This document shows, one piece after another, positions 1 to 13,393 of a stretch of DNA of 64,000 nt. The stretch comes from Exophiala sp. HKRS030. Its lineage: Eukaryota > Ascomycota > Eurotiomycetes > Chaetothyriales > Herpotrichiellaceae. The notes below the pieces were generated by a model. That model had not been told where the DNA came from. It searched no databases and saw only the letters and a list, made by a program, of their open reading frames with translations. The position numbers were made by a program, and so were the translations under genes. The DNA lies in contig JAHWDD010000006.1 in NCBI GenBank assembly GCA_023897205.1, forward strand, positions 2,728,001 to 2,792,000. The letters run 5' to 3'. The first letter of the stretch is position 1. Every line of letters begins with the position of its first letter.

Positions 1-1794
1 GGGAATGACCACAGGAACTTCGCGGGAAGACTGCTTTGTATCCGTCCTCAAAGACAAGCCGCTATGTTCCCCCAACACAGCCATTGCATTGTTCTTGGCA
101 GCCGACAGCGACGAATTAAAGTCATATCGATTACCAAATGCCTGTGAGCCAGGTCTTTGCCGACAATGAGACGCGTCTGGAATCAATTCGGCTTTCGAGC
201 GCGGGCTCCGCAGCTTCAGTTTGGGCTCGCCGATAAGAGAACCAGCAGACTGACCGAAGCTGCCAAAGCTGTCAAAGCCGGTCGAGAAATCGTCGAATGA
301 GGTTGGCATAGATTTTGGTCTACCACCAGCCGAGGTAGGTGGGGATGGACGGCTACGAGGTAAGGCACTGAGTGGTCGAGCACCAAGACCTGGCATACCG
401 TTCTTCCCATGTTGTGTCTTTGCCTTTTTGGCAAAGTCAACCTGATAGTTGAAGGATCCATTGTTGTCCCAGAAATCTTGCCCATTGGTTGTGTACTTGA
501 CACAGAAGAACAAGGTCTTGTTCTCCAGGTTGGCCTGGTCCGCTAACCTGATGCTGAAGTTGAAGCGGTCAAGACCGTCGTGGTTCTTCCGTCTGACATC
601 CTGGTTGTAGTCGGCAGAAACTTCTGAAGTGGTCTTCCAATAGTCCAGAGTGAACCGGGCTACGACTTGCTTCTGAAAGGCGATGTTGTGAACAGCAACG
701 GTACCGATGAGGTTCTTACCATCAGAAGACAAGAAAACTCTTTCGACGAAGACAGGTTGTGACTTGCGAGCGTCAGATTCCGGAGGGAAATTGGCCAGGC
801 GCAACTCCCATTCGTACTGGACGGTTCTGGAGCGAGTACTGGTCTCATCTGAGCCGAAGGGGAATTCACTTTCGCTTTCATAATTCTCTACAGGAGAAGA
901 GCCAGCACTGACGGCAAGTGGTCGATCAACTTGCAGAAAGTGTCTGACGTGTTCGAGGTGGGAATCGAAGTGGACCGCCTTGGAGTAGGTAGGTGTGCCG
1001 GGCATGCTTGAAGGCCGCCGACGAGAGGATGGTCGAAGTGCAGGACGAACCAGTTCGCCAGACTTCTTTCTGACCATAGGAGGACGGCTGGTGAAGGCGC
1101 CGTCTTCATCGCTGGAATCGCTATCTGCTTGAAAGCGAACAGGAAGGTTGTTTGTTTTTGGAGGCTCAAAGACAATGCTGGAATCGGTGCTTGATCTGGA
1201 ATGTGAAATCTTGCGTGCCTCGTGAGATAGAGGAGGGCGAGTTTCTTCAGGTTTCTGTTGCTGAGTGGCGGGGTCGACTGGAGCGGCCACAATGACAGTG
1301 GGCTTTGGATCGTTGTTTCGATTAGGTGAGCCTTGTTTTCTTTGTTCTATTGATCTGATGGCTGCTTGCAGCTCTTTCAGGTTTGCCCCGAGTTCAAGAT
1401 CACGAGACCGACCACGCTTGGGTGAGTCTTCGTCGTCACTCGAGTTATGAGAGGAATCAGGAGGAGAGATGGTCATTCCTGCGGGAATCAATGAATTGGT
1501 CACAGGCGGAGGCGATTTGCGGAGGCTACCGTGAGGGTCAAAGCTTCCGTTGTCCTCGTATGCCTCGCCATTATGAAGGACTTCGTTTTTGACGTCGTTC
1601 AATGAGGGACTCCGTCGATGTTTTGTGAGGTATGATGATGAGCCATTGGAGCGAGGTAGGTTTGGTCGACCGATTGAGGCCGGCAGCTCCGGAGTCAAGA
1701 ATTGTCCTTTGATATATGAGTGAGACCTGCTCACAGTAGGACTGGACTGTTTCGAAGCTGCGGGAGACAACTGAGCGGGAGGTGTGTAAGGCAT
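1..1794 (-). CDS. GAC1: Glycogen-targeting PP1 regulatory subunit (CBM21 protein), 3'-partial
   Basis: The frame is open from the ATG at 1794-1792 to the window edge: 598 residues, C-terminus missing. An in-frame stop at 1860-1858 lies 21 codons upstream, so this is the first ATG (MPYTPPAQ...). The N-terminal half is low-complexity and Ser/Pro-rich. Residues 272-276 read KAVHF, an RVxF-type docking motif for the PP1 catalytic subunit. Residues about 325-453 form a CBM21 domain, with the family's NIAFQKQVVARF, LDYWKT and DNNGSFNYQVDF stretches. Known for the family: such proteins bring PP1 (Glc7) to glycogen and promote dephosphorylation of glycogen synthase. Docking motif before CBM21 is the standard order. 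A Ser/Thr-rich tail begins before the edge. No intron is visible. The paralogues GAC1 and PIG1/2 cannot be told apart here. Confidence 0.9.
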   Translation of the reverse strand, partial: MPYTPPAQLSPAASKQSSPTVSRSHSYIKGQFLTPELPASIGRPNLPRSNGSSSYLTKHRRSPSLNDVKNEVLHNGEAYEDNGSFDPHGSLRKSPPPVTNSLIPAGMTISPPDSSHNSSDDEDSPKRGRSRDLELGANLKELQAAIRSIEQRKQGSPNRNNDPKPTVIVAAPVDPATQQQKPEETRPPLSHEARKISHSRSSTDSSIVFEPPKTNNLPVRFQADSDSSDEDGAFTSRPPMVRKKSGELVRPALRPSSRRRPSSMPGTPTYSKAVHFDSHLEHVRHFLQVDRPLAVSAGSSPVENYESESEFPFGSDETSTRSRTVQYEWELRLANFPPESDARKSQPVFVERVFLSSDGKNLIGTVAVHNIAFQKQVVARFTLDYWKTTSEVSADYNQDVRRKNHDGLDRFNFSIRLADQANLENKTLFFCVKYTTNGQDFWDNNGSFNYQVDFAKKAKTQHGKNGMPGLGARPLSALPRSRPSPPTSAGGRPKSMPTSFDDFSTGFDSFGSFGQSAGSLIGEPKLKLRSPRSKAELIPDASHCRQRPGSQAFGNRYDFNSSLSAAKNNAMAVLGEHSGLSLRTDTKQSSREVPVVIP

Positions 1795-3724
1795 TCGGTC
1801 GGTTGTCAGGTTAGAATACCCAAACCGGGAGCTGCAGAGGATAGCACGCGTCGAGGCTCATCAAGAGCAGCCCGAGGAGGGCTGAAAGAAAATGTGGGGA
1901 GGAGATGCTCTGATATAGGCAAACCAGGTCAGTCATGAGGTCAAAACATGATGCACAATAAAAATAAAGTGGGTGGTAGGAGCGTCGTAGGCGGAGGAAC
2001 GCTGGGAAAATGGGTGCAAGGAATCAGTAGAGCGTGTCAAGGCGCAGCCACGATGGGTGGATTGACAACCGTTAACAGCTCGAGAGATTAGGTGAAGAGG
2101 TCTTTGCGTCAGGAAGTAGGAATCGTGTGGGAAAGAACTTACAAAGATTGAGTGGCAAACACGGAGAAAATGCTAATGCTGGGCCCAAGCACGACGATAA
2201 GTCGGAATACCTTGTCGTTAAATCGTAGGTCGACGTCTGCGTCGTTGTGTTAATCCTTCAGTGCCAATGAGAGGGTAAGTGCAGGTGCGGATTTGCAATG
2301 TTGAGATAGTGCAGGTGCAAAAAGTGCGCAATGGACTGTGTAGGTAGGGAGTAGTTTACGAGAGTCAGGCCACGGGATCAGCGATCAACCGTACAGCGAG
2401 GAAACTCGGACTTTTTTGGGTACACTTGACGTGATTGAAGATGTGCAAAATTGTGTCAAGATATGAGAGAGCGGAAATCCACGATGCCACGATGATGTGG
2501 TGGAATTTTCCTTTCTCTTCTTTGTTTCGTGGGAATGAGGTGGTGTTCCCTGGTGATCCGAGCGGTGTCCTCCCACTCGGTGTCCGTCCCAATGATAATC
2601 AAAACCCCCAAGATCCTTCTGTTCAAGAACTGTGCCTAGCTCTTTGGATGATATGTCGTGTGTAGGCTGGCAATGGCCTAGATGATGGTGAGGAGGAGAG
2701 GAAGGGAGGAGAGGATTTGGTGATGAATGTCGAGGAAGGAACGGGTTTTGGTGGATGGATGGTGTGGATAGAGGACGGTGGATGGTGGATTAGTGGACAG
2801 GAAAATCAGGCGAGCAGGCCAAAGGTGTTGAGTTCTGGAGCGACCAAAGCAGGAAGCTCGGATCAGTAGTGGTGAAAGGAGAGTGGGCGTGAGTGGGCGT
2901 GGGTGGGTGAGAGACAACGGGTGAGGGTGAGGGATCGAGTGGGCAAGGAAGTGCGAATGAGTGAGGGAGGAAGTGGATTCTGGAGGGCGCGGCTCGAGCA
3001 CAGAGGCGAAGAGCGAGATGACCAGGGCCTGCAACTTTGCAATGCAGAAAAAGTGGGCAGCAAGTGGCGCAAGGATCCAGCGTGCAAAAACAGACTCCAG
3101 GCCTCAGACACCAGTGCTGCGGCTAAGGAGATGGTCGAGAGACTAAGAGCGGGTGGGCATGGGTAGGCAGGTTTTGACCTCGCCGACCATGGGATGCAGC
3201 ATCGAGGAGGCAGGATTGAAAGGCCAAGGTCAGGATGGTGGACACGGTGGATAACAATGCATGCCACTGCAGTCTGCAGGCCCGAGTGATATCTGCGTCG
3301 AGGGTTTCCGGGTACGAAGGGTACTAGTCGTCGAGGATATGTAATAATGGTGAGGGACAATGTATGTACGAGAGTGAGGGTCAGAATCAGAGTGGGAGTC
3401 AGAGTGAGAGTAATACGATCAGTGGCATCCAGGCATGCTACAGACTGTTGCATTTGACCCGACTCATGAGCGGATGGTGAGCAGATTATGTGCAATTATT
3501 AGACAGGATGCGACAGGACTGCAAACCACTGAATTTGGATTGTGTGTATACTACTGTTTGTTCGCGGGTGGATGATGGACGGCGATAGACGGGCACGACA
3601 GTGTGGCGGGAGAGCTCGGAGAAATCAACTAGGGCATACCTATAGCACCGATAAATGGTTGATAAAGGTGGAGGCTTTGGGAAAAACCCAACACGCCAGG
3701 TATGCGTGTTGGTATTTAGCATAC

Positions 3725-3748
3725 GACGGAGACGGAGACGGAGACGGA
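3725..3748. repeat. Hexanucleotide repeat (GACGGA)4
   Basis: Four perfect GACGGA copies in a row, followed by a degenerate one. Lies in the gene-free region about 1.9 kb upstream of the GAC1 start. Confidence 0.9.
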
Positions 3749-4198
3749 GATGGGGATTGCAAGTGGGAGTGGGATGAGAGTTGAGAACGAGGTATGTAGA
3801 GGTACAAAGTGACCGCATTGAGACTGTGTTGCGTGATGTGGCACGGGGTGACGGAGTGGTGGGAGTATAATGATAATAATAAAATCAATATGAAAATAGT
3901 GATAAACGCAGATCAAGATCAGCATCCTGATCAGAGCAGAGAGTTAATTTTTTTCCCTATTCTCTGTTCTCAGCTCAATAATCGTAAGACGGGCGCGGAT
4001 ATTGACCACTAGCCACTAGCCACTAGCTGCTCAGCATAGCAACCCATCGTGGCCAGAAATGGAATTCTCGATCTGGTTGCAGATTGGGTAATGTTGGACC
4101 GTGAGTCTGAGCCTGTGCACGAACTGTGCCTGACTTTCTCCCTACCACTTGGTACTGACTAACGGTCGAAAGTACCGGTACCAATTAGTTAGTACTAC

Positions 4199-4242
4199 GT
4201 AGGCACTAGGTAGGCACTAGGTAGGCACTGGGTAGGCACTAG
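4199..4242. repeat. 11-bp tandem repeat, four copies
   Basis: Four head-to-tail copies of GTAGGCACTAG; the third has one A-to-G change. The array runs directly into a TACGGAGTA motif at 4244-4252. An 11-base period is close to one helical turn, so any bound protein would contact one face of the DNA (inference). Confidence 0.9.
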
Positions 4243-6933
4243 GTACGGAGTACTGCGTCAGTGTGGACTTGGCCATTTACGTAGTGGGTTACTAAGTGCG
4301 AGTGCTAACTGTGGTAGGCGTCTGATGATACTATGTAGCTCCATATGTACTAAAAGCACCCTCAAGCCGACCTTTAGCGTCTGCTACCAGCTCCTAGCGT
4401 CACCGCTTCGCACGTTTCCGGTACTAGAGAGAAGGAACAGGCCCTGAGTCAGCAGGCAGCAAAGTCAAGTCAGGACCATGGAATCAGGGGAGGGGAAGCT
4501 GAGGGTGGTGAGGTTAATGCTAAGTGCACCCTGCAAACAGTGCTTCTGAACATTCCCCGGGTGACGTTGGGGCCCTAAACAAGCTTGGTTGCCCCGCCAG
4601 AGCTCGCCCCCAGAAGCGCCCCAGTACCCTATGCTTAATGCCCACCAGTGCCCCAGCAAGCGAACAAACTCAAGGCCCAAGGCTCAAGGCCCAAGAGTCA
4701 AGAGTCAAGACGCAAAAAAAACAAAAGACTGGCAGAAAAAGTTGCTCCATTTAATTCAGCGGTCTAGTTGGCGGTTTGCCCCGTATCTCCCTCACACTCC
4801 CTATCTCTGCCGCTTGGATCGTATTCAACTGACGTTCATCTTGCCAATCACCGTCCCTGCGGCCTTGTTGTCGTCTTCAAACCCCCATGCCCACCCCATG
4901 CTCTTATCTCACAACCCCCGAGACTACACGAGCACAGCTTTGTTGCAGATAATACCTTTGCACTGCATTTCCGGTCAGCATCCGGGCGCCGTATTGCTGC
5001 TCCCCTGCCCTGCGCTAATCCTACCCAGTCGCAAGCAATTTGTAACCAGGCACTGAGTCTGACTCAATCCAGCACCTGTTGGCCTGTTCACCTTTTTACC
5101 AGTCAACACAATTCCGAGCCTCAAGCCAATCGCCACCGAGTCACCGACATGGTCCACGGTCCAAGGTCGGAGGTGCTTTCGTAAACACAACCAGGTCCAT
5201 CGACACTTCTGGATGCTGCATGCCACTCACTGACCATGGTTGACAACCCTGCAGCCTCTGGCCTGATTCATCTTTGATTCTTGCAACACCAAGGTTACAT
5301 CTCTCGCGCCTAACCCCGTCAGGATTCAAAAACTCCAGTGGCTTTTGTACCCCGGGACTCGGCTTTTTAGCCGTGGTTTGGTATCCGGACCAATCTCCCA
5401 ACAAGAAAACCTTTCTTCCTCGCTCTGACCAATCGTCCCCATTCAATCCGCTTGGCAAGATGTCAGTGGTGGTGGTGCTGTCACAAAAAGTTGCAGGTTC
5501 TTTTGGCCGCTTCGAGGCGTCCATCGGCTTCGACTTCCCCCAAGCCAGGCCACAATCACGTTTCAAACGATCTTGCATCTTGCTTAAAGGGTATTGTGTA
5601 GGACAAATTTCGGGCCAGACCCAAGTGAACGTGACTTGGACAAGTCGTGCCTGGCAATCAGTCGCATGGGAAAGACCAGGTTTTCAGGTCATGATTCATG
5701 ATTGAGCCAACCAAGACCCGGCTATTCTTCTCTTCCCGGGCCTAGTTTACGGGCCTCGTGCTTACCGTGCTACCGCACCTGTTCGCCCATGCTAGTTCAA
5801 CTTGATGCCTAGAAATGGACCATCTCGCCTGGAAGATCGGCAGTCTTAGGGTGAGATGGAGCCTACACAAAGCCTAGAAACAAGCAATTCTCCGGCTCCC
5901 TCAAGAGTGCCACGAGTGCACGACTCTTGAATGGGTCAAGTCCTACAAATTAGATCCCAAGAAGCCCTTCAAGAATCAGGACTACGAGCGTGCCACGCTA
6001 ATCCCTCCTAGATCATGGTCCTGTGCGGCCTCGCTCGCTAATAAAGAGGAGCGTATCGTTTGCAGGCTCGCAACTACCAACTCGGGCAAGAATGGCCAGT
6101 TGTCGAGGGCCGATCGTTGCAAGCTTCTAGCGCGGCCTCAAATCTGTCGTTACACACTGTACTACCCTCCCAAACTCACTCTCTCGACAGGATCATAGTG
6201 GGAAACATGGTGTAAGTGCACTATACTATTGCAGTTGGCAATGATAGTGGCTCGGTTTTCGCATTATGAAACGTGGCTTGTAGAAGAGTCTTTGTCGCAA
6301 ACCCCGATAATATCATTATTGCTTTCTCCAAGCGATGTGGCTTGGATCTGTCACGAGACTATGGTGTTTATGCGTCCTAAAGTCAAGTACGGGTTCGGGG
6401 CGTCAGAGAGCGTCGGCTGAAGCCTGAAACTTGAAGCCTCCAGGGCTACTGGTAGTCTGGAGCTATTGATGACTAGATCCCTGGGCACACCTGGGGTAAA
6501 AGCAGAGAAAGCTCAAGTCAACAACCAACAGGGAGGTGGCATTAAGAAACCTCTGAGCAGCGCATGGAGATTGGACATGCCACGAGTCCACAACAAAGCC
6601 CAAGTCTCCCAGACCCAAAAAGTCAGCTGTCTTACCCCGCGAAATGCAAAACCTTGTTATGAAAAGTGTTTTGCGGAATGGAGGAGACCAAGGGGCAAAT
6701 TTCCAAGGACAGCCACAACCAGGTTCATGCGAACACTCTGCCGTCCCAAGGCGGTGACTCGATATCAGATGGTGATTCGCTGTCATGCGTCTCGGCGACT
6801 CTGCTGTCAGGGCGGTGAAAGCAAGAGGAATGTTGTTCCATCCAATCAAGAAATTCAAGCTGAGGCACTTGCGGGCGGGGAAAGAATTCAACAGCGGCTG
6901 GGTATGTGGCTACTGGCTAAGGAAAGGAGCCTA

Positions 6934-6963
6934 GGAACCTGGGAACCTGGGAACCTGGGAACC
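6934..6963. repeat. 8-bp tandem repeat GGAACCTG, 3.75 copies
   Basis: Three perfect GGAACCTG units and a truncated fourth. Typical replication-slippage microrepeat in non-coding DNA. Confidence 0.85.
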
Positions 6964-9900
6964 ATGGTCCATCACTTAGGGCCCGCGGGCGACAAGCTCT
7001 AGTGGCTCTGTACGGAATACTGTGCAGAGTACAGATGGCGGACGACTGGCTGGCCCAATTGCCAATTCTGTCTTCCAGCCTGTGAGATTGCCAATCGCTT
7101 AACGTCTAACGATTCATCGTCGGATCTCACCGGCATTCACGTTGATCCTATGGCTTACTCAAGCAAGACCCTGCTGCACTCGGCTGCTGCTCCGAACTTG
7201 GTCGAACGAAATGACTGAATTGGTTGTGTGTGATTGAAGAGCCATACGAAGTGACTTGTCAGAGCATTTGTTTGTTAATTCGTGATCAAGTTCGACTGGA
7301 TCGGATGCGCAAGCCGCGTCGTCCACCCTGACCCTCTTTGCTGATAGGATGACGTATTGCAAAGTACTTGGACCAAGTTTTTGTCTGGTGCGTGGGGCTA
7401 AAAAAGGAGTGATCTAAAGAAGTGGGCAGTGGGAAGGGCAACTTGGTACAACGACGTAGGTACTCCGTACTAAGGTACGTACTCGCTACTCTTATTGCTC
7501 GCGTCTGGCAAGTTGCAAGTTCCAATTTCCAATGTACTCACGTCCAGGACGTTCAAGGCACAGCGCACGGTACGGCTAACCTCCTTGGACCTTGGAGATA
7601 CCTAAGTCTACCTACGTAAAGACATGACTTGGTTATGTCAATAATGAAAACCAAGGAGAGGAGAGGAGATGAGATGGGAGAGACAATCCACCCTTCGATG
7701 CATGGACAACCATACTCTGTGGTTGATCACAGACTTTGGTTTAATTGCTTGGTATCTGGCTCTCCCAATCCAAGTTTAACACGAACGGAGTCCGGTGTTT
7801 GGTGAGTGTGGTGGAAAAGGCGGTAAAGAAGGCAGCCATCCAATCATTGCTTCACGTTGTCATTCCGGGCTTTCCTTTTGGGAAAGCTTCCACGGGTGGA
7901 AACTTTTGACACGTATCTAAACGCATTTCGCCACACCCAAGCAGAATCATCAGAAATACAGATAAAGGATACGCACAAAAGCATGTATGGATGATCCAAG
8001 TCTTGTTTCATAAGCTGAGCATAAGGTCTTGGTGAGCGCTGAACAATCAATACAATCTCCATGCCGTCGACAAACCTTGCGGCTTGAGCCACAGCTGAGT
8101 GGTCTGATTTCTTCCCAAATCAGCAACGCATTCCGAAGCGGACACACTAACTGGAGGGTCTCAGACCACAATCGTCAAGAAACGTATGACGTGCAATCAG
8201 TTGATTGTGGAACATGGACTCTGAGTGACTCCATCACTGCTGCACTATCTCAGGATATTGCGACAAACCAATTCGGTGCCTAACTGAAGAAACATGCAAA
8301 GCCCCCTTTCCTCCCCGAAGCCATCCGCGGACTAAATGCATTCGTGCGCCTGGGTATCCACGTTGCTTGGGTGAAGATTGGGGTAGGTACATTAATTATT
8401 ATACATGATTACACGCAGACAAGCGACTAAGATGCAGTCTCAAGTATCAGGACGACATAGGAGATTCTCTCGACAGGACGACATCCCGACCATGCGCTTC
8501 TAGCAATGCAGCGCGATCAACAGAAGCTCCAGGCTAAATCGTGGGAACGAGACCTGCCCTTCCAATTCAAAGCAAGCAGATGTCCCCAGACGAATGCTCC
8601 CGAAACCTTTCCCCGATAAGGACAATAGGCCTCCGTGCAGGGAAAGCGACTTATCGTCAGGCAGGATACGGACAAAGGTTCCATCACGTTCACGCGGGGG
8701 AAAATTGGGTAATCATGGTCTGTGCCGTTTCCCTGAGAATAGGAACCATGGTGTGCGTACCTATACATGCATTGATTGTGCAATGACTTTGAACTTGGGT
8801 GGTCTTGTCGACCCCTCCTCGACATTGCACCAGTATCTTCCGTGCCTCGAGACGTGAGCCAGCACTTTGACATGAAATGTGCATATATGCTGCATAACTG
8901 GGGCGCTGCAACGCGCTTTCAGACTCCCTGCGCTGGAGTATACTGTATCGAGCCCGTAATAGGTGGAGCATTCCCCGCGCTGCTCATGTTGCATCTACGA
9001 ATGCAGACAGTTTTCTGGGCTGTGCGCGATTGCGTTTTGCATTGACAAGTTATTCCTACATGGGCATCACCTAGGTGGGCATTATTGGGTTCATGTTGAA
9101 CATACATGATGTTTCATATCCATACCCTAGGTTTGATGATCGACATAGGGGAGTCTATCAAGCCCAAGCATACCGCACATCAGAAAACGTTATCGAGGTC
9201 CCTGCGGCGGGAAGTCATGTTGGTGTGGCTCCCCACGCCGGTATCATGCTGTGATCAACATCGCCTTTCACCTGAATCAGTCTGTGGCCCTGACGCTTGG
9301 GATGATGATCGCTACTTGGGTTTTTTAGTGCCCGAAGGACCCCTGGGAGGATCCTTCCAAACCTTGACACTGTAGTATTTCCTGAGGCGATCTGACTTCT
9401 CCGTGGGAGGCAGGAATCAGACGTTCTAGGTGCGACACTTTTGGCACTATAGATGGTTGAACCGAAACCATGTCGTTAGGTGGCCATCGCTTACGAAGAG
9501 TCGATGCTTCTGTCCCCATAGAGTGGATAGAAACTCGTATAATTCTTGCATGAGGCCCAATGTCTTTCGACGGTGGCCGGGGAGGGAGGCGAACACAAAT
9601 GCTAAGCACGTCCTTGGTTAGACCAACAGGTTGACGAGACGTACGGGAGTATGTACGGAGTAGGTATACAACTCAGCTTGAGAGAAGGGCATGTGAAAAA
9701 CAAAAGGTGGTCACGTGACGAGAGGACACGACGCGCCAGGGTGTTGAGGTGCTAGCGGATCTTCAACAACGAGGCTCTATCATCAATATACTCCGTATAT
9801 ATGCACTTTTGATCTTGGGATTCACATTCTACATATCTTTCAAGATGCGTTGATTCCGACAGCCTTGAGCCATTCGCATGCTTGATGAGCGGGCATCATT

Positions 9901-10300
9901 CGTGGTTGGGAGCCCTGGGTTGGCATATAGCCTCCTTCCCTGTATCTCCTTTGTGTCTTTTGTGAAGAAGTTGCACACCGCTCCACGATCGCACCTGCCA
10001 TTCAAGGGACCACTTTTTCTGACTCTCAACACGAAAGGCAAGGAGGACACGAAGGACAGGAAGTGGCAGGAGTGGCAGGAGCGGCAGGTGCCAGTGGCAA
10101 TCATGTACGGAGTATTAGGGAGTAGGGAGTAGACGACAGTAGTAACTAGTACGAAGTTCACTAGTTACAGTCACTGTATAAGTGAATGTCATTGCTAATA
10201 GGTACCCAGATAGGAAGGCACCTCGTTCGTAGGCTAAGGGGCAACCCGGTAGGCACCTGCTCTGTATCTCCATCTTATTAGGTAACTCCCCACACGCGCC

Positions 10301-10338
10301 ACCCTCTTTGATCCTCTTTGATCCTCTTTGATGCTCTT
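10301..10338. repeat. 10-bp tandem repeat ATCCTCTTTG, nearly four copies
   Basis: Two perfect ATCCTCTTTG units at 10311-10330, flanked by a one-mismatch copy on the left and a degenerate copy on the right. Confidence 0.85.
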
Positions 10339-13300
10339 GATCCCCTTGAACGGCAGTCGCGCGTCCCCCAACATTCTTTTTCATCCTCAAAGGACCCATT
10401 CTGATATTCAATGCAGTTCAATTTTGCAATCTGCTTCATCTCCGCAGCCCAGTCTCCAGTCTCCAGACTCCATTCTCCATCCTCTGTCTCTCCAGCAAGA
10501 ATCTTCTTGCATAAGTCTATCCATCCATTAATCACAATGCCTGCATTTGTGTCACAGAATTCTCCACTCATGGCCAGAACACGACCGAGTCCACAGTAGT
10601 CAGCACTTTTGTATTCATCTCTCTTGCCCTCTTGGTCTCGCGAGTCGTGAGTTGCGAGACATCGCCGGCGCTTCCATGCACCCTGCTGCACCATCTGGGA
10701 CACGGCACTGTCATACCGGTAAGCGATTGTGATGCCTTGGCTAATCACGAAATCCAACGCCATCCAACACAATGCCACAGTCCAGACTCCAGATACACCA
10801 ACGGCGCCATGCCAGGGTTCTCAATCACCAGAGTTCAAGTCGCCGCCAAACCATCCAAACCTCGTTGCAAGTTGCAAGTTGCAACAATCTGTTGGCTCGG
10901 GCTTTGCAAAGTCCCCGGTTTTCGCTGGCAGTTTAAAAGTCCGACCTTGAAGGCTTATGCAAGCCACTCTGGCGCCATCCTTCGCTCGCTCTATTCCAAT
11001 GCCCCACCACCATTGGTTTATCACACGCCAAGCCCGGCCTTCTTGCAACTTGCCACCACCACTTCTTGCGGCTTTTTGTCCCTCATCTTAAAACTTGCAC
11101 ATGCTCTCCTGTCGCTCTCAAACTTATTGCTGCAAGCCACCACGTCTTCACTTCAAGCCCGATCAGATTTTGTTGGGACGTTATCCATGCCGCTTGTTGC
11201 ATGCAATGGCGGGGTGCAGGTTACCCTAATTTCGACCCACGTCAACAATCACTGACCGCCCTTGGTAAACAGACATGTTGCGTGCGTGGTGCAGCGGCCA
11301 TGCATCTGACATGTGAAAAATTCTCTTGATATTCTCTTCATACTCTCTTCCACTGGCCATCTTCTACTCCGCCCATCTCCACCATCTTGGGCCAACTTAT
11401 CCTGACATCAAGACGGACACGACCGAGTAGTGGGCGGCAACCACCTCATTTCCATCCTGCAGTTCTCCAGATTCTTTCCCCTGGAAGGCCCCGGGTCCCA
11501 GACCCTGCCTGGTTCATGCTGCGAACAATCCATACCCGTCCATGTACTCCGTACTGCTGACAATCCTCATTGTTTAAACTGACTCCTGATCCCAGGACTC
11601 GGCCTTGACGGGCCCTCCAACCCCGCCCGATCCTTGATAAACTAATGTGACACGGAGAGTTCCAGTATGTCTCGCTTTGGTTCAACGATCATCGGTGCGC
11701 TCCGCCAGTCCTCCTGGCCTGCTTCAGCCTCCACGCCCTGCCTTGAAAACCAAGCGCCTCGTGAAGCAGATCACTGATCACTGATCATTGATCATTAACT
11801 CTTCGGGGAAATTGGCCTCCATAGGCGAAGTCTCGTCGAAACCCTCTCCATGATCTTCTGGATGATCAAACAAATCACCATTGGGCTCGATCATCCTCCT
11901 ACATTATACAGTACCCCACCACGACCACACTCAATCGAACCCCTCTACCCTGCATCTAGGTTTTCAGAAAAACATTCAGAAGCCGGCCATCGGCACTTTC
12001 GTGGCACTCTAAACAAACCTTTAACTCAACGTCTATGACTATTCTTGATCAGACATCCTTACACAAGCTGATCGTGATGCAGTGGCGTCTGCTAAACTTT
12101 CCTCCACGTCCTCCAAAGGCTTGACTTGCCTCTTCAATCCCACCCGAATTTGCGCCAGGTCATTCATTGCACGTTGGGAATCTTGACCACATGTTTTATG
12201 TATAGGCCACACTAGCTTATCAGATTACAACAAATAATCTATGCAAACCACTTGACTCGCCTGTCTATTTCCTCCTATCTTCCCCACAGGTGAGTCCAGC
12301 ATTTGAAATCATCAGATCTGATCAATGCGATTACTCATTTCTTCGCCGCCGGCGATTCGATGCCCAGGACTCTTCAGTCTCTGAGTGCTACTCTCCGCCA
12401 CACAGCAAGACCCGCCCCTCCCTGCGTTATTGTGGAGAGAGTTTCGTTATGCCGTCCACCAGGATTCCATGCCTTGCATTTCGCACATACTGGCTCGCAT
12501 CAAGCTTGTGTTGCACGCTGCATGAAACTTCTCCGCTGCTAGAATTGCCTCAAGCAGCACGGAGATTCTTTCAGCCTGCATCAACCACGATGGTATCATC
12601 AAGAGATCTCGACCAAATACTAGGGTATTGAGCGGTGATATGCAATGTTGCGCATGTGCAATACCTCCTACAACCCCGCAAGTCGCTTCGCATGCGTGAA
12701 ACAATTACCAAATTGGGTTGGAATGAAGTTGATCCAAGGTGATCTGAGGCCATGTTCGTTGCGCTCGTTCTTGAGCACAGTCGTGACCAACTCTCACAAC
12801 ATACAGGAGGCTGGAAAGTCTCCTATTCGAATTTCCCATCATCATGGCTATCGAGGCGGTTCAATCCTGGGGCTGAGCCGTCTCACACGAGGGAACTGGA
12901 TTGGGAAGTTGCTGAAGGAAATGGACAGGACGCGCTTCATCTAGTTTGGTTCGTCCATGTCTGAGTTCTGATGTTGGGTCAAGGTTGATGGAGAACTTGC
13001 GCCTCTTCTCACCCCAGCTTGACACTCAGCTCTACCTCGATACATCCTTCCATCATAGCAATAGTATCGTGACGAAGCATGTGAATACATTCCCACCCAT
13101 CTTGAGTGCATACGCTCTTTATACGATACCCTCATCGCGTTGAGATCGAGGGCGAAGGCAGGACCACCGAGACCAACATCTCCCGCCCCTTCCCTTGCGT
13201 ACATCTAGCGCAGGCCAAAGGTCATTCATTGAACGTATGGACTCTGGATTTACGTCCTGAGCCATGTCGGCGTAGTTGAGCTGCCGTCGTCGTTGTTGCG

Positions 13301-13361
13301 ATTGTGTGCACCATCGCCTAGCCTTAGAGCCAGCTCTCACTTACTTGCATGTGTACTTGTT

Positions 13362-13393
13362 TTGTTGTTGTTGCTGCTGCTGCTGCTGCTGCT
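13362..13393. repeat. Compound microsatellite (TTG)4(CTG)6
   Basis: Four TTG units pass into six CTG units. No supported gene covers it. It opens a run of simple repeats that continues to about 14290. Confidence 0.9.

Noticed and set aside
2863..3495. 210-codon minus-strand frame upstream of GAC1
   Set aside because: Composition follows CT-rich repeats (Leu-Thr and Ser-rich runs); no motif; overlaps the probable GAC1 leader.
4589..5705. Plus-strand frames of 138-155 codons
   Set aside because: Overlapping frames with Pro/Ser/His bias from pyrimidine-rich DNA; no splice structure or family signature.
6466..7002. 178-codon plus-strand frame
   Set aside because: Runs through a tandem GGAACCTG repeat and matches nothing I know; random-looking composition.
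10632..11255. 207-codon plus-strand frame
   Set aside because: Overlaps other frames; Leu/Ser/Pro-rich from CT-rich DNA; not gene-like.
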